Origin: Rhodocyclaceae bacterium
GTDB taxonomy: Bacteria > Pseudomonadota > Gammaproteobacteria > Burkholderiales > Rhodocyclaceae
Length of the DNA stretch: 52,551 nt
Assembly (NCBI GenBank): GCA_028713915.1
Contig: JAQTNK010000030.1
Location: forward strand, 1-52,551
Direction: 5' to 3'
Part shown: one piece after another, positions 17,183-27,316 of the stretch
How the letters are laid out: the number at the start of each line of letters is the position of its first letter
Numbering within the stretch: position 1 is the stretch's first letter
Notes under the pieces: model-generated
Told to the model about the DNA's origin: nothing
The model's input: only the letters and a program-made list of their open reading frames with translations
Databases searched by the model: none
Made by a program: the position numbers and the translations under genes

Positions 17183-17575
17183 ATGACCTCCCCGACTATC
17201 GAGTGGTCGCCGGCGCTGGCGCTCGGCCATGCGGCGATCGACCGCCAGCACCAGAAGCTGTTCGACCTTGCCGCCGACATGGTCGGCGACCGCGACCAGG
17301 TGCGGGCGATGCGCACCCTGGCGGCGTTGAGCGAATACGTCATCGTCCATTTCCGCGACGAGGAAAAGCTGCTCGCAGGCATCGGCTACCCGAACCTGGC
17401 GGCGCACAAGCGCTTGCACGACACTTTCCGCACCCGCCTGGCGAAGCTTTACGGCAATGCCGGCGGCATGACGCTCGACCAGATTGCCGAGGAGGTCCGC
17501 CTGCTCATCAACGAGTGGCTGACCCAGCACATCATGGTCAGCGACCGCGAGTACGCGAAATACCTGCAGAAGTGA
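17183..17575 (+). CDS. Bacteriohemerythrin
   Basis: A 130-residue four-helix-bundle hemerythrin that should bind O2 at a di-iron site. All seven ligands are visible: H23 (IDRQH), H56 and E60 (VHFRDEE), H75 and H79 (HKRLH), H116 and D121 (QHIMVSD). I choose the ATG at 17183 because AGGAAG lies a few bases upstream; an in-frame ATG at 17162 would add seven residues. A TATACT hexamer at about 17150 could be its -10. It is one of three hemerythrin genes here, each at a separate locus. Confidence 0.9.
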   Translation: MTSPTIEWSPALALGHAAIDRQHQKLFDLAADMVGDRDQVRAMRTLAALSEYVIVHFRDEEKLLAGIGYPNLAAHKRLHDTFRTRLAKLYGNAGGMTLDQIAEEVRLLINEWLTQHIMVSDREYAKYLQK

Positions 17576-17656
17576 GCGGCCCTTGGCGCGCGGCGGATCG
17601 CGTGCGCGTTCGCGCCGCCGCCGTCGCGGAAGCTGGGAAACTCCGCCTTTCCCTGT

Positions 17657-17678
17657 AAAATCGCGGTTTTGCGATTTT
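17657..17678 (+). promoter_or_regulatory. Inverted repeat in the glyQ leader
   Basis: AAAATCGC and GCGATTTT form a perfect 8-bp inverted repeat with a 6-nt loop (GGTTTT), ending 12 nt before the glyQ ATG. The TAAAAT at its left edge also resembles a -10 hexamer. It could be a leader hairpin or an operator; nothing in the sequence says which. Confidence 0.4.
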
Positions 17679-17690
17679 GCAGGACTTGCC

Positions 17691-18623
17691 ATGGCGGCGT
17701 CGAAACCGACTTTCCAGGAGATCATTCTCCAATTGCAACAATACTGGGGCAGGCAGGGCTGCGCCCTGCTGCAACCCTACGACATGGAAGTCGGCGCCGG
17801 CACCAGCCACACCGCCACTTTCCTGCGCGCGCTCGGTCCCGAGCCGTGGAAGGCCGGCTACGTGCAGCCTTCGCGCCGGCCGAAGGACGGCCGCTACGGC
17901 GAGAACCCGAACCGCATGCAGCACTACTACCAGTACCAGGTGGTGCTCAAGCCGGCGCCGGCGAACATCCTCGAACTCTATCTCGGCTCGCTGGAAACGC
18001 TCGGCTTCGACCTCAAGCAGAACGACATCCGCTTCGTCGAGGACGACTGGGAAAACCCGACGCTGGGCGCCTGGGGCCTGGGCTGGGAAGTCTGGCTCAA
18101 CGGCATGGAAGTGACCCAATTCACCTACTTCCAGCAAGTCGGCGGCATCGACTGCAAGCCGATCACCGGCGAAATCACCTACGGCCTCGAGCGCCTGGCG
18201 ATGTACCTGCAGGGCGTCGAGAACGTCTTCGACCTGGTGTGGACCGAAGGCCTCACCTACGGCGACGTCTATCACCAGAACGAGGTCGAGCAATCGACCT
18301 ACAACTTCGAGCACAGTGATGCCGACTTCCTGTTCACCGCCTTCGGCGCCCACGAGAAGCAGGCCAAGCATCTGATGCAGGAACAGCTCGCGCTGCCGGC
18401 TTACGAACAGGTGCTGAAGGCGGCGCACACTTTCAACCTGCTCGACGCGCGCGGCGCCATTTCGGTCACCGAGCGCGCCGCCTACATCGGCCGCATCCGC
18501 AACCTCGCGCGCAGCGTGGCGCAGAGCTACCTCGACAGCCGCGCGCGGCTAGGCTTCCCCATGGCGCCGCGCGCTCATGCCGCCGAAGTCCTGGCGCAAC
18601 TGAACGCAAAGAAGGCGGCCTAG
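17691..18623 (+). CDS. glyQ: Glycyl-tRNA synthetase alpha subunit
   Basis: GlyQ is the catalytic alpha chain of the alpha2beta2 glycyl-tRNA synthetase. The 310-residue product is highly conserved along its length: [61 protein letters not shown] and the class II motifs in that core. The ATG at 17691 has AGGA 7 nt upstream; an open frame upstream is non-coding shadow. It is followed after 1 nt by glyS, the usual pair. Confidence 0.97.
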   Translation: MAASKPTFQEIILQLQQYWGRQGCALLQPYDMEVGAGTSHTATFLRALGPEPWKAGYVQPSRRPKDGRYGENPNRMQHYYQYQVVLKPAPANILELYLGSLETLGFDLKQNDIRFVEDDWENPTLGAWGLGWEVWLNGMEVTQFTYFQQVGGIDCKPITGEITYGLERLAMYLQGVENVFDLVWTEGLTYGDVYHQNEVEQSTYNFEHSDADFLFTAFGAHEKQAKHLMQEQLALPAYEQVLKAAHTFNLLDARGAISVTERAAYIGRIRNLARSVAQSYLDSRARLGFPMAPRAHAAEVLAQLNAKKAA

Positions 18624-18624
18624 G

Positions 18625-20736
18625 ATGAGCGCGAACCTGCTGATTGAACTCTTCGTCGAGGAACTGCCGCCGAAGGCGCTGAAGAAGCTGGGCGAAGTCT
18701 TCGCCCAGACGCTGTTCCAGACCCTGAAGGCGCAAGGCCTGTGCGCCGATGCTGCCGGCGTGACGCCGTACGCTTCGCCGCGGCGCCTCGCCGCCCACGT
18801 CACCGCCGTGCTGCCGCAGGCGGCCGACCGCGCGGTGACGCAGAAGCTGATGCCGGCAGCCGTCGGCCTCGATGCCGCGGGCCACGCCACGCCGGCGCTG
18901 CTGAAAAGACTCGCCGCGCTTGGTGCCGATGCGTCGGTGGTGCCGCAACTGCGCCGCCAGAGCGAAGGCGACGGCAAGGCCGAAGTGCTCTATTTCGACA
19001 GCACCGCCAAGGGTGCCGCGCTCGCCGACGGCTTGCAGAAAGCCATCGAGGCGGCGATGGCCGCGCTGCCGATTCCGAAGGTCATGACCTACCAGCTGGC
19101 CGACGGCTGGAGCACGGTGAACTTCGTGCGTCCGGCGCATGGCCTGGTCGCGCTGCATGGCGCCGACGTCGTGCCGATCGGAGTGCTGGGCCTCGCGGCC
19201 GGCCGCACCACTCGCGGCCACCGCTTCGAAGCCGCGCGCGATTCCATCGTGCTCAAGGATGCGGACAGCTATGCCGCGCAACTCGAAGCCGAGGGCGCGG
19301 TGATCGCCAGCTTCGCCGCGCGCCGCGCCGAGATCGCGCGCCAGTTGGCCGTCGCCGCCGCCAAGGCTGGCGGCCAGCCGATCGCCGACGACGCCCTGCT
19401 CGACGAAGTGACGGCGCTGGTCGAACGCCCCAACGTGCTGATCGGCCAGTTCGAGGCGGCCTTCCTCGAAGTGCCGCAGGAATGCCTGATCCTGACCATG
19501 AAGGCGAACCAGAAATACTTCCCGCTGCTGGACGCCGCGGGCAAGCTGACCAACCAGTTCCTCATCGTCAGCAACATCCGTCCGGCCGATCCTGCCGCCG
19601 TGGTCGGCGGCAACGAGCGCGTCGTGCGCCCGCGCCTCGCCGACGCCAAGTTCTTCTTCGACCAGGACCGCAAGAAGCCGCTCGAGGCGCGCGTGCTGGG
19701 CCTCGCCAAGGTCGTCTATCACAACAAGCTCGGCACCCAGGGCGAGCGCGTGCAGCGCGTCTGCGCCATCGCCCGCGCCATCGGCAGCGAGCTCGGCGGC
19801 GAAGCGCTGGCGAACCAGGCCGACCGCGCCGCGCTGCTGGCGAAGGCCGACCTGCTCACCGACATGGTCGGCGAGTTCCCCGAACTGCAAGGCATCATGG
19901 GCCGCTACTACGCGCTCCACGACGGCCTGCCGGCGGACATCGCCGACGCCATCGAAGACCACTACAAGCCGCGCTTCGCCGGCGACAGCCTGCCGCGCGG
20001 CCGCGTCGGCACCGTCGTTGCGCTGGCGGACAAGCTCGAAACGCTGACCGGCATGTTCGGCATCGGCCAGGCGCCGACCGGCGACAAGGATCCGTTCGCG
20101 CTGCGCCGCCATGCGCTGGGCGTGATCCGCATGTTGAGCGAAGGCGATCTCGATCTGCCGCTCGACAGTCTGCTGGCGGCCGCCGCCAGCGCCTTCGGCA
20201 ACGTCGGCGAATTCAAGCCGGCTGCTGCGGCGCTGGCCGACTTCATCTACGAGCGCCTCGCGGGCAGCCTGCGCGAGCAGGGCTACTCGGCGCAGGAAGT
20301 CGATGCCGTCGTCAGCCTGCGCCCGCAGCGCCTCGGCGACATTCCCAAGCGCCTCGCCGCGGTGCGCGCGTTCGCGGCGCTGCCCGAGGCCGCGAGCCTC
20401 GCCGCAGCCAACAAGCGCGTCGGCAACATCCTGAAGAAAGTCGACGGCAGCGTCGTCGCCCGGGTCGATGCCGCACTGCTCAAGGAACCGGCCGAAACCA
20501 CGCTCGACGGCACGCTGGCGCTGGTGAAGCCGCAGGCCGACGCCGCCTTCGCCAGCGGCGATTACACCGCCTCCCTGCAGGCCCTGGCGGCGCTGCGCGA
20601 GCCGGTGGATGCCTTCTTCACCGACGTCATGGTGAATGTCGAGGACGCCGCCTTGCGCGCCAATCGGCTCGGCCTGCTGGCCACGCTGCACCAGGCGATG
20701 AACCGGATTGCGGACCTCTCGAAGCTGTCCGCATGA
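18625..20736 (+). CDS. glyS: Glycyl-tRNA synthetase beta subunit
   Basis: GlyS binds tRNA-Gly and pairs with GlyQ. The 703-residue product begins NLLIELFVEELPPKALKKLG, typical of the family, and includes GRTTRGHRF, LTMKANQKYFPL and a C-terminal DALR-type anticodon-binding region ending near the stop (FFTDVMVNVEDAALRANRLGLL). Length is close to the usual 690-700. The start follows the glyQ stop by one base. Its stop overlaps the gmhB ATG (ATGA). Confidence 0.97.
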   Translation: MSANLLIELFVEELPPKALKKLGEVFAQTLFQTLKAQGLCADAAGVTPYASPRRLAAHVTAVLPQAADRAVTQKLMPAAVGLDAAGHATPALLKRLAALGADASVVPQLRRQSEGDGKAEVLYFDSTAKGAALADGLQKAIEAAMAALPIPKVMTYQLADGWSTVNFVRPAHGLVALHGADVVPIGVLGLAAGRTTRGHRFEAARDSIVLKDADSYAAQLEAEGAVIASFAARRAEIARQLAVAAAKAGGQPIADDALLDEVTALVERPNVLIGQFEAAFLEVPQECLILTMKANQKYFPLLDAAGKLTNQFLIVSNIRPADPAAVVGGNERVVRPRLADAKFFFDQDRKKPLEARVLGLAKVVYHNKLGTQGERVQRVCAIARAIGSELGGEALANQADRAALLAKADLLTDMVGEFPELQGIMGRYYALHDGLPADIADAIEDHYKPRFAGDSLPRGRVGTVVALADKLETLTGMFGIGQAPTGDKDPFALRRHALGVIRMLSEGDLDLPLDSLLAAAASAFGNVGEFKPAAAALADFIYERLAGSLREQGYSAQEVDAVVSLRPQRLGDIPKRLAAVRAFAALPEAASLAAANKRVGNILKKVDGSVVARVDAALLKEPAETTLDGTLALVKPQADAAFASGDYTASLQALAALREPVDAFFTDVMVNVEDAALRANRLGLLATLHQAMNRIADLSKLSA

Positions 20737-21269
20737 AGCTCATCATTCTCGATCGCGACGGCGTCATCAATTACGATTCCGACCAGTACATCAAGTCGCC
20801 CGAGGAATGGCGGCCGATTCCCGGCAGCCTCGATGCGATCGCGCGGCTCAACCAGTGGGGCTATCGCGTCGTCGTCGCGACCAACCAGTCCGGCGTCGGC
20901 CAGGGTCTCTACGAGATGGACACGCTCAACGCGATCCACGACAAGATGATCAAGGCGGCGGCGCAGGTCGGCGGCCGCATCGACGCGATCTTCTTCTGTC
21001 CGCACACCAACGCCGACAACTGCGACTGCCGCAAGCCGAAGGCCGGGCTGTTCCGCGACATCGCCGCGCGCTACAACGTCGACCTGGCCGGCGTGCCCGC
21101 GGTCGGCGATTCCCTGCGCGACTTGCAGGCGGCGGTGGCCGTCGATGCCCAGCCGATCCTGGTGCTGACCGGCAAGGGCACGCTGACGCTCGAAAATCCG
21201 GCGCTGCCGGCGGTGACGGCGGTCTTCCCCGACCTCGCCGCGGCCGTGGCGAAAATCGTGGCGCCATGA
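20733..21269 (+). CDS. gmhB: D-glycero-beta-D-manno-heptose 1,7-bisphosphate 7-phosphatase
   Basis: GmhB dephosphorylates heptose 1,7-bisphosphate in ADP-heptose synthesis, which feeds the heptosyltransferase encoded near the window start. The 178-residue HAD-family product shows the nucleophile motif LDRDGVIN (D7 and D9), VVVATNQSGVGQG, the zinc-binding CPHTNADNCDCRKP loop with one His and three Cys, and VGDSLRDLQAA. It overlaps both neighbours by ATGA, so glyS-gmhB-plsC is translationally coupled. This position next to glyS is common in betaproteobacteria. Confidence 0.93.
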   Translation: MKLIILDRDGVINYDSDQYIKSPEEWRPIPGSLDAIARLNQWGYRVVVATNQSGVGQGLYEMDTLNAIHDKMIKAAAQVGGRIDAIFFCPHTNADNCDCRKPKAGLFRDIAARYNVDLAGVPAVGDSLRDLQAAVAVDAQPILVLTGKGTLTLENPALPAVTAVFPDLAAAVAKIVAP

Positions 21270-22000
21270 GCTTTCTGCGCTCGGCCTTGTTCATGGTCTT
21301 GCTGGTGCTGGCGACGCCGCCGTTTGTTCTTCTTCTCCTGCTGCTGTTCTGGCTGCCGGCGCGCCAGCGCCGCCTGTTCGTCATGCTCTGGGTGCATCCC
21401 GTCGCCTGGCTGGTGCGGCACCTGCTGCGCATCGATCACCGCGTGCTCGGCCGCGAGAACCTTCCCGCCGCGCCGTGCATCGTGCTCTGCAAGCACCAGT
21501 CGGCGTGGGAGACCATCGTGCTGCAGCAGATCATTCCCCTGACTTCGTTCGTCTACAAGCGCGAACTGCACTGGCTGCCCTTCTTCGGCTGGGGCCTGTG
21601 GCTGATGCCGTTCGTCGCCATCGATCGCGGCGCCGGCAAGCAGGCCTTGACGCAAGTGGCCGAACGCGGCAAGCGGCGTCTGGCCGAAGGTTATTCTGTC
21701 GTCATTTTTCCCGAGGGCACGCGCGTGCCGCCCGGCCACAAGAAGCGCTACAAGGTCGGCGGCGCCCACCTTGCCGTCCGCTCCGGCGCCCCCGTCGTGC
21801 CGGTGGCCCTGAACTCCGGCGAGTGCTGGGGCCGCCAGGCCTTCTTCAAGCGCCCCGGCGTCGTCACCGTCAGCATCGGCCCGGCGATTGACCCGGCCGG
21901 CCTAAGCGCGGAAGATATCAACCTTCGCGCCGAGACCTGGATCGAAAACGAGATGCGTCGCATCAGTCCCCACCTTTACCGTGATGAAGCCCAAGCGTAG
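21266..22000 (+). CDS. plsC: 1-acyl-sn-glycerol-3-phosphate acyltransferase
   Basis: PlsC acylates lysophosphatidic acid to phosphatidic acid at the inner membrane. The 244-residue product has an N-terminal membrane segment (about 7-30), the acyltransferase motif at 77-82 in KHQSAWET, and FPEGTR at 148-153. The first motif is HX4E rather than the textbook HX4D; this variant occurs in other PlsC proteins of betaproteobacteria as far as I recall. Its product pathway continues from PlsY, encoded at 31067-31672. Its last 17 nt overlap the next gene. Confidence 0.9.
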   Translation: MSFLRSALFMVLLVLATPPFVLLLLLLFWLPARQRRLFVMLWVHPVAWLVRHLLRIDHRVLGRENLPAAPCIVLCKHQSAWETIVLQQIIPLTSFVYKRELHWLPFFGWGLWLMPFVAIDRGAGKQALTQVAERGKRRLAEGYSVVIFPEGTRVPPGHKKRYKVGGAHLAVRSGAPVVPVALNSGECWGRQAFFKRPGVVTVSIGPAIDPAGLSAEDINLRAETWIENEMRRISPHLYRDEAQA

Positions 22001-22529
22001 CGGCGTCCTGGCGCAGGCTCCGGCGTGCGCCGGCACACGTTACGAGGGCACCCGGCCCCGCCATCCGCAACTCGCGCTGCGGCTCGACTGTGAAGCGCCC
22101 GATCCGGGCGCGCGCTGGCGCGACGGTGCGCGCTTGCCTTACCTCGGCGGCGAGATCGTGCTGGCGCTGGATACCGGACGCCGCGCCGCCGCGCTCGAAG
22201 ACGGCGTGCTCCACTTGCCGCTGCCGCCCGAAGCGACGCCGCGCCAGATCCAGGATGGCGCCGAAGCCTGGTTGCGCAAGGAAGCGGCGCGGCTGCTGGC
22301 GGTCTGCGTCGCCATCGAGGCGCGCCGGCTCGGCCGTCCGGCGCCGGCCTGCTCGCTGTCGTTCGCGGCGCGCGCCTGCTGGATTCAGATCGACGGCCGC
22401 GGCGGCCTGCGCTGCAACTGGCGCTTGATCGAACAGCCGCTGGAGACCATCGAGCAAGCCATTGCGCCGGCCATCGCCAAGCTGCCGGTGGCCGTGGCGA
22501 GCGCCGATCTTTTCGCCTTCGCCGCATGA
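21984..22529 (+). CDS. Degenerate YgjP-type metallopeptidase paralogue lacking the zinc site
   Basis: This 181-residue protein is not an obvious family member by itself, but residues about 51-168 align with residues 127-240 of the next gene product. Both share LPYL/FPLL at the start of the block, a charged helix with RRLGRPAPAC, and NWRLIxxPL. At the position of the HEVAH zinc motif this protein has PAIAK: both histidines and the catalytic Glu are replaced. It ends soon after, so the third zinc ligand is absent too. It overlaps plsC by 17 nt and the active paralogue by 4 nt (ATGA), so both partners should be made together. It is probably a pseudoenzyme; its role is unknown. Confidence 0.75.
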   Translation: MKPKRSGVLAQAPACAGTRYEGTRPRHPQLALRLDCEAPDPGARWRDGARLPYLGGEIVLALDTGRRAAALEDGVLHLPLPPEATPRQIQDGAEAWLRKEAARLLAVCVAIEARRLGRPAPACSLSFAARACWIQIDGRGGLRCNWRLIEQPLETIEQAIAPAIAKLPVAVASADLFAFAA

Positions 22530-23356
22530 GCGGTTCCGCCGCGACGACGCCGCGGCGCGGCATTCTTCCCCCGCAGGACGAGGTAACGCCCGCGGCGGCG
22601 CCGCGCGTCGTCGCCCTGCCCGAGCAGCTTTCCCTTTTCCGCCTGCCGCCGGCCGCTCCCGCGACGAAGACGCGACACGTGCAAATCGGCGCGCGCATCG
22701 TCGCCTATGAACTCCTCACCGGTCGCCGTCGCCTCGTCATGACCATCGACGAGCGCGGCCTGCGCATCGGTGCGCCGCGCCTGATCACTGTCGCCGCGAT
22801 CGAAGCCTTCGTGCGCGCTCACGGCGATTGGGTGCTGCAGAAACTCGACGAACATTCGGCGCGCAATGCGCGGCGCCACTTCGCCATCCGCGACGGTGCC
22901 ACGTTTCCGCTGCTCGACGGCGAAGGCCGCCTGCGCGTCACGGCCGGCGCCAATCGCGTCCTCTGGCAAGACAATCTGCTGGTGCTCGCGGCGAAGGCGA
23001 ACGCCGACCTCGACGCGCTGGCGCGGCGCGGCTTGCAGCGGCGCGCGCTGGACGTCTTCGGCGAACGCCTGGCGCTCGCGGCGCAGCTCGCCGGCTGCCG
23101 GCCGCCGCCGCTGGCGCTGTCGTCGGCACGCACGCGCTGGGGCAGCTGCAGCCGGCAAAGCGGCATCCGCCTGAACTGGCGGCTGATCCACCTGCCGCTG
23201 GCGCTCGTCGATTACGTCGTCGCCCATGAAGTCGCGCACCTCGTCGAGATGAACCACAGTCCGCGCTTCTGGGTCGAAGTGGAGCGGCTCTGTCCGGGCT
23301 GGCGTGAAGCGCGGCGCGAACTCAAGGCGCGCGCCGCCTCGATTCCCCTGATCTGA
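22526..23356 (+). CDS. YgjP-like (M48/DUF45) zinc metallopeptidase
   Basis: A 276-residue putative zinc peptidase. The catalytic HEVAH is at residues 234-238, with H244 (EMNHSPRFW) as the likely third ligand, followed by [12 protein letters not shown], the usual C-terminal signature of the YgjP/DUF45 family. [19 protein letters not shown] precedes the active site, also typical. The N-terminal 50 residues are Ala/Pro-rich and variable. It is translationally coupled to a catalytically dead paralogue immediately upstream. Substrates of this family are poorly known. Confidence 0.88.
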   Translation: MSGSAATTPRRGILPPQDEVTPAAAPRVVALPEQLSLFRLPPAAPATKTRHVQIGARIVAYELLTGRRRLVMTIDERGLRIGAPRLITVAAIEAFVRAHGDWVLQKLDEHSARNARRHFAIRDGATFPLLDGEGRLRVTAGANRVLWQDNLLVLAAKANADLDALARRGLQRRALDVFGERLALAAQLAGCRPPPLALSSARTRWGSCSRQSGIRLNWRLIHLPLALVDYVVAHEVAHLVEMNHSPRFWVEVERLCPGWREARRELKARAASIPLI

Positions 23357-23366
23357 GGAATATCCA

Positions 23367-23753
23367 ATGCGCATACTCCACACCATGCTGCGCGTCGGCG
23401 ACTTGGAGCGGTCGCTGGCGTTCTACACCGAAGTGCTCGGCATGCGCCTGCTGCGGCGCCACGACTATCCCGAAGGCAAGTTCACGCTGGCCTTCGTCGG
23501 CTATGCCGAAGAGAAGGATGGCGCGGTGCTGGAGCTGACCTACAACTGGGGCGTCGACCAGTACGAGCTCGGCAGCGCGTATGGGCATATCGCCATCGAG
23601 GTGGAAGACGCCTACGCCGCCTGCGCGGAGATCAAGCGCCGCGGCGGCAACGTCGTGCGCGAGGCCGGTCCGATGAAGGGCGGCACCACGGTGCTGGCCT
23701 TCGTGCAGGATCCGGACGGCTACAAGGTGGAACTGATCCAGCGCAAGGCTTAG
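23367..23753 (+). CDS. gloA: Lactoylglutathione lyase (glyoxalase I)
   Basis: GloA isomerises the methylglyoxal-glutathione hemithioacetal to S-lactoylglutathione. The 128-residue product has the metal ligands of the vicinal-oxygen-chelate fold: H5 (ILHTMLRV), Glu in GAVLELTYN, His in AYGHIAIEV, and Glu in YKVELIQ. A GAGGAA ribosome-binding site lies 6 nt before the ATG. It follows the metallopeptidase gene by 10 nt and ends the plus-strand run, converging with the Hpt gene. Confidence 0.95.
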   Translation: MRILHTMLRVGDLERSLAFYTEVLGMRLLRRHDYPEGKFTLAFVGYAEEKDGAVLELTYNWGVDQYELGSAYGHIAIEVEDAYAACAEIKRRGGNVVREAGPMKGGTTVLAFVQDPDGYKVELIQRKA

Positions 23754-23760
23754 CGACGGC

Positions 23761-24111
23761 CTAGAGCCCCAGTTCGGCGTTGAGGGCGGCCACCACTTCC
23801 TCGACGGCGACGACGGCCGCGTCGAGCAGTTGCGGCGCCTGCGCGAGATCGCCGCTCTTGCCGGCCAGTTCCAGTTCCCGCGTTGCCTGGACGGCGCGCG
23901 CGGCCCAGAAATTGGCGACCGCGCCTTTGACGGCATGCGCCGCGCTGCGCAACGCTTCCGCGTCGGCGGCGGCGAGCGCCAGGTGCAGCCGAGCGAGACT
24001 TTCGGGCCAGCTGGCGACGAACAGGCTGGCGATCTGTGCCAGCAATTCCTCGTCGCCGCCGAGATTCTCAAGCGTGGCGGCGCGGTCGAAGGGGGCAGTG
24101 GCCAGCGGCAT
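23761..24111 (-). CDS. Single-domain Hpt phosphotransfer protein
   Basis: A 116-residue histidine phosphotransfer domain protein. The phosphorylatable histidine is H59 in RSAAHAVKGAVANFWA, which matches the HxxKGxxxN pattern of Hpt domains. The rest is a four-helix bundle rich in Ala and Leu. There is no kinase or output domain, so it would relay phosphate between a hybrid kinase and a response regulator; neither is adjacent. Free-standing response regulators elsewhere in the window (4066-4869, 36381-37676) are possible but unproven partners. Confidence 0.85.
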   Translation of the reverse strand: MPLATAPFDRAATLENLGGDEELLAQIASLFVASWPESLARLHLALAAADAEALRSAAHAVKGAVANFWAARAVQATRELELAGKSGDLAQAPQLLDAAVVAVEEVVAALNAELGL

Positions 24112-24247
24112 CGGTGTGTCCAGGGGTGGGAACTGCCCTAGGCTGTCGGGGCATATTGTCGGCCTTCAAACGCCGTGGCCGCGATCGCGGCGGCTCGCCG
24201 CGCGTGAGGCGCCGCGGCACGCGCCGGCAAGCAGCGGCGGCCGGGAT

Positions 24248-24712
24248 TCATTCGCCGGGAAGACGCACTGCGCCCGAGGACAGCAGGAGCGACGGCGGCG
24301 GCGTCAGTCCCTTCTTCTGGTAATAGTCGCGCGCCATGGCATGGTCGGTGATCAGGATGTGCCGATAAATCCAGGTCGTCAGGAATTCCAGCAGGTGTTC
24401 GGTAGTCGCCTTGGCGTCTTCGTCGCGGGTGCGCCAGAGGTCGGTCAATTCCCCCACGAACGACGTGTGGGCGCGCTGGTGGGCGGTCAGGTCATCTTCG
24501 GCGATCCCCGCCTCCGCCATCAGCTGCTCTTCCAGCGCAAAGTGCTCCGTGGCGTAGTCCGTGAGCTTGTGGAAGGCGTCATCGACTTCAGCGGGGAGGG
24601 GATTGCCGGCCGCGACCTTGTGCAGGTTGTTCACCAACGCCACGAGACCCTCATGCTGGCGGTCGATGGTCTTGATGCCGGTAAGGAAGTGATATCCCCA
24701 TTGAATCGTCAT
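24248..24712 (-). CDS. Bacteriohemerythrin
   Basis: A 154-residue hemerythrin. The di-iron ligands are visible in order: IDRQH near residue 20, EHFALEE, HQRAH, and RHILITD. It begins MTIQWGYHFLTGI, the usual N-terminal tryptophan arm. The last about 20 residues (PPPSLLLSSGAVRLPGE) extend beyond the fold. The 24112-24247 gap after its stop holds CCGCGATCGCGG (24179-24190), a palindrome without a T run. The start is the ATG at 24712; the longer frame upstream is not supported. Confidence 0.9.
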   Translation of the reverse strand: MTIQWGYHFLTGIKTIDRQHEGLVALVNNLHKVAAGNPLPAEVDDAFHKLTDYATEHFALEEQLMAEAGIAEDDLTAHQRAHTSFVGELTDLWRTRDEDAKATTEHLLEFLTTWIYRHILITDHAMARDYYQKKGLTPPPSLLLSSGAVRLPGE

Positions 24713-24882
24713 GCAAACCTCCGCGGCCGCAATGTCGGGGCAGCCCAAGATAAAGGAAACGCAAAGTCGCCACGCGTCGGCATGGCCAGCCGGGATTCTA
24801 CCGTCTTTGCCGCGCTTTCCATCCGGGATGGACAGCGCCGCCGAAGAGCCGCCTTGGGCTGAGGGCGAGGAAAACGGAAACT

Positions 24883-24900
24883 GCTCTCAGCGCTGAGAGC
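24883..24900 (-). terminator. Terminator after tRNA-Ile / rpoD
   Basis: A perfect 18-bp palindrome, GCTCTCAGCGCTGAGAGC, lies 13 nt past the tRNA CCA end on the minus strand and is followed there by a T-rich run (AGTTTCCGTTTTCC). This fits an intrinsic terminator for the tRNA or the whole rpsU-to-tRNA transcript. On the other strand the flank also has some T (CGTTCTTTCG), so it might work both ways. Confidence 0.6.
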
Positions 24901-24913
24901 CGTTCTTTCGCAT

Positions 24914-24990
24914 TGGTGGGCCCGGTGGGACTCGAACCCACGACCAAAGGATTATGAGTCCTCTGCTCTAACCGACTGAGCTACAGGCCC
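24914..24990 (-). tRNA. ileX: tRNA-Ile (CAU anticodon, lysidine type)
   Basis: A complete 77-nt tRNA with an encoded CCA. The minus strand begins GGGCCTGTAGCTCAG (acceptor and D arm), has the anticodon loop CTCATAA with anticodon CAT, and the T arm GGTTCGAGTCC. A CAT anticodon may mean Met or Ile2. I favour Ile2 because the acceptor stem has C4-G69 and C5-G68, the known TilS recognition pairs, which elongator tRNA-Met lacks, and because ileX lies next to rpoD in E. coli too. Many pipelines would label it tRNA-Met. Confidence 0.8.
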
Positions 24991-25081
24991 TGAAACCGCA
25001 CGACAGTTTTGTCGACTTTGCCTTGCCGTGCCGTTGGCACAGTCTTCGGCTCGTCTTCGCGCTGCGTGCGGTCTTGGTGAC

Positions 25082-27247
<2,166 letters not shown>

Positions 27248-27268
27248 GACGTTCCTCGGAAATGACTA

Positions 27269-27293
27269 TTCCCCGGCCGAGAATGCCGGGGAA
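27269..27293 (-). promoter_or_regulatory. Hairpin in the rpoD leader
   Basis: TTCCCCGGC and GCCGGGGAA make a perfect 9-bp stem with a 7-nt loop in the gap between dnaG and rpoD, ending about 22 nt before the rpoD ATG. There is no T run after it on the minus strand, so it is more likely a processing or attenuation hairpin than a terminator. Confidence 0.5.
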
Positions 27294-27301
27294 AACCATA
27301 T

Positions 27302-27307
27302 ATTATA
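27302..27307 (-). promoter_or_regulatory. Putative -10 of an internal rpoD promoter
   Basis: A perfect TATAAT within an AT-rich island (CATATAATATATGG) lies just after the dnaG stop and before the rpoD leader hairpin. The AT island stands out in this high-GC DNA. No good -35 is visible. An internal promoter ahead of rpoD would parallel the separate heat-shock promoter known for rpoD in E. coli. Confidence 0.4.
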
Positions 27308-27316
27308 TGTGAAGAA

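Noticed and set aside
24179-24190. CCGCGATCGCGG palindrome as a terminator of the hemerythrin gene.
   Set aside because: Short, self-complementary without a loop and not followed by T; in GC-rich DNA such words are common.
24914-24990. Elongator tRNA-Met reading of the CAT anticodon tRNA.
   Set aside because: C4-G69 and C5-G68 and the rpoD neighbourhood favour tRNA-Ile2, though I could not run a classifier.
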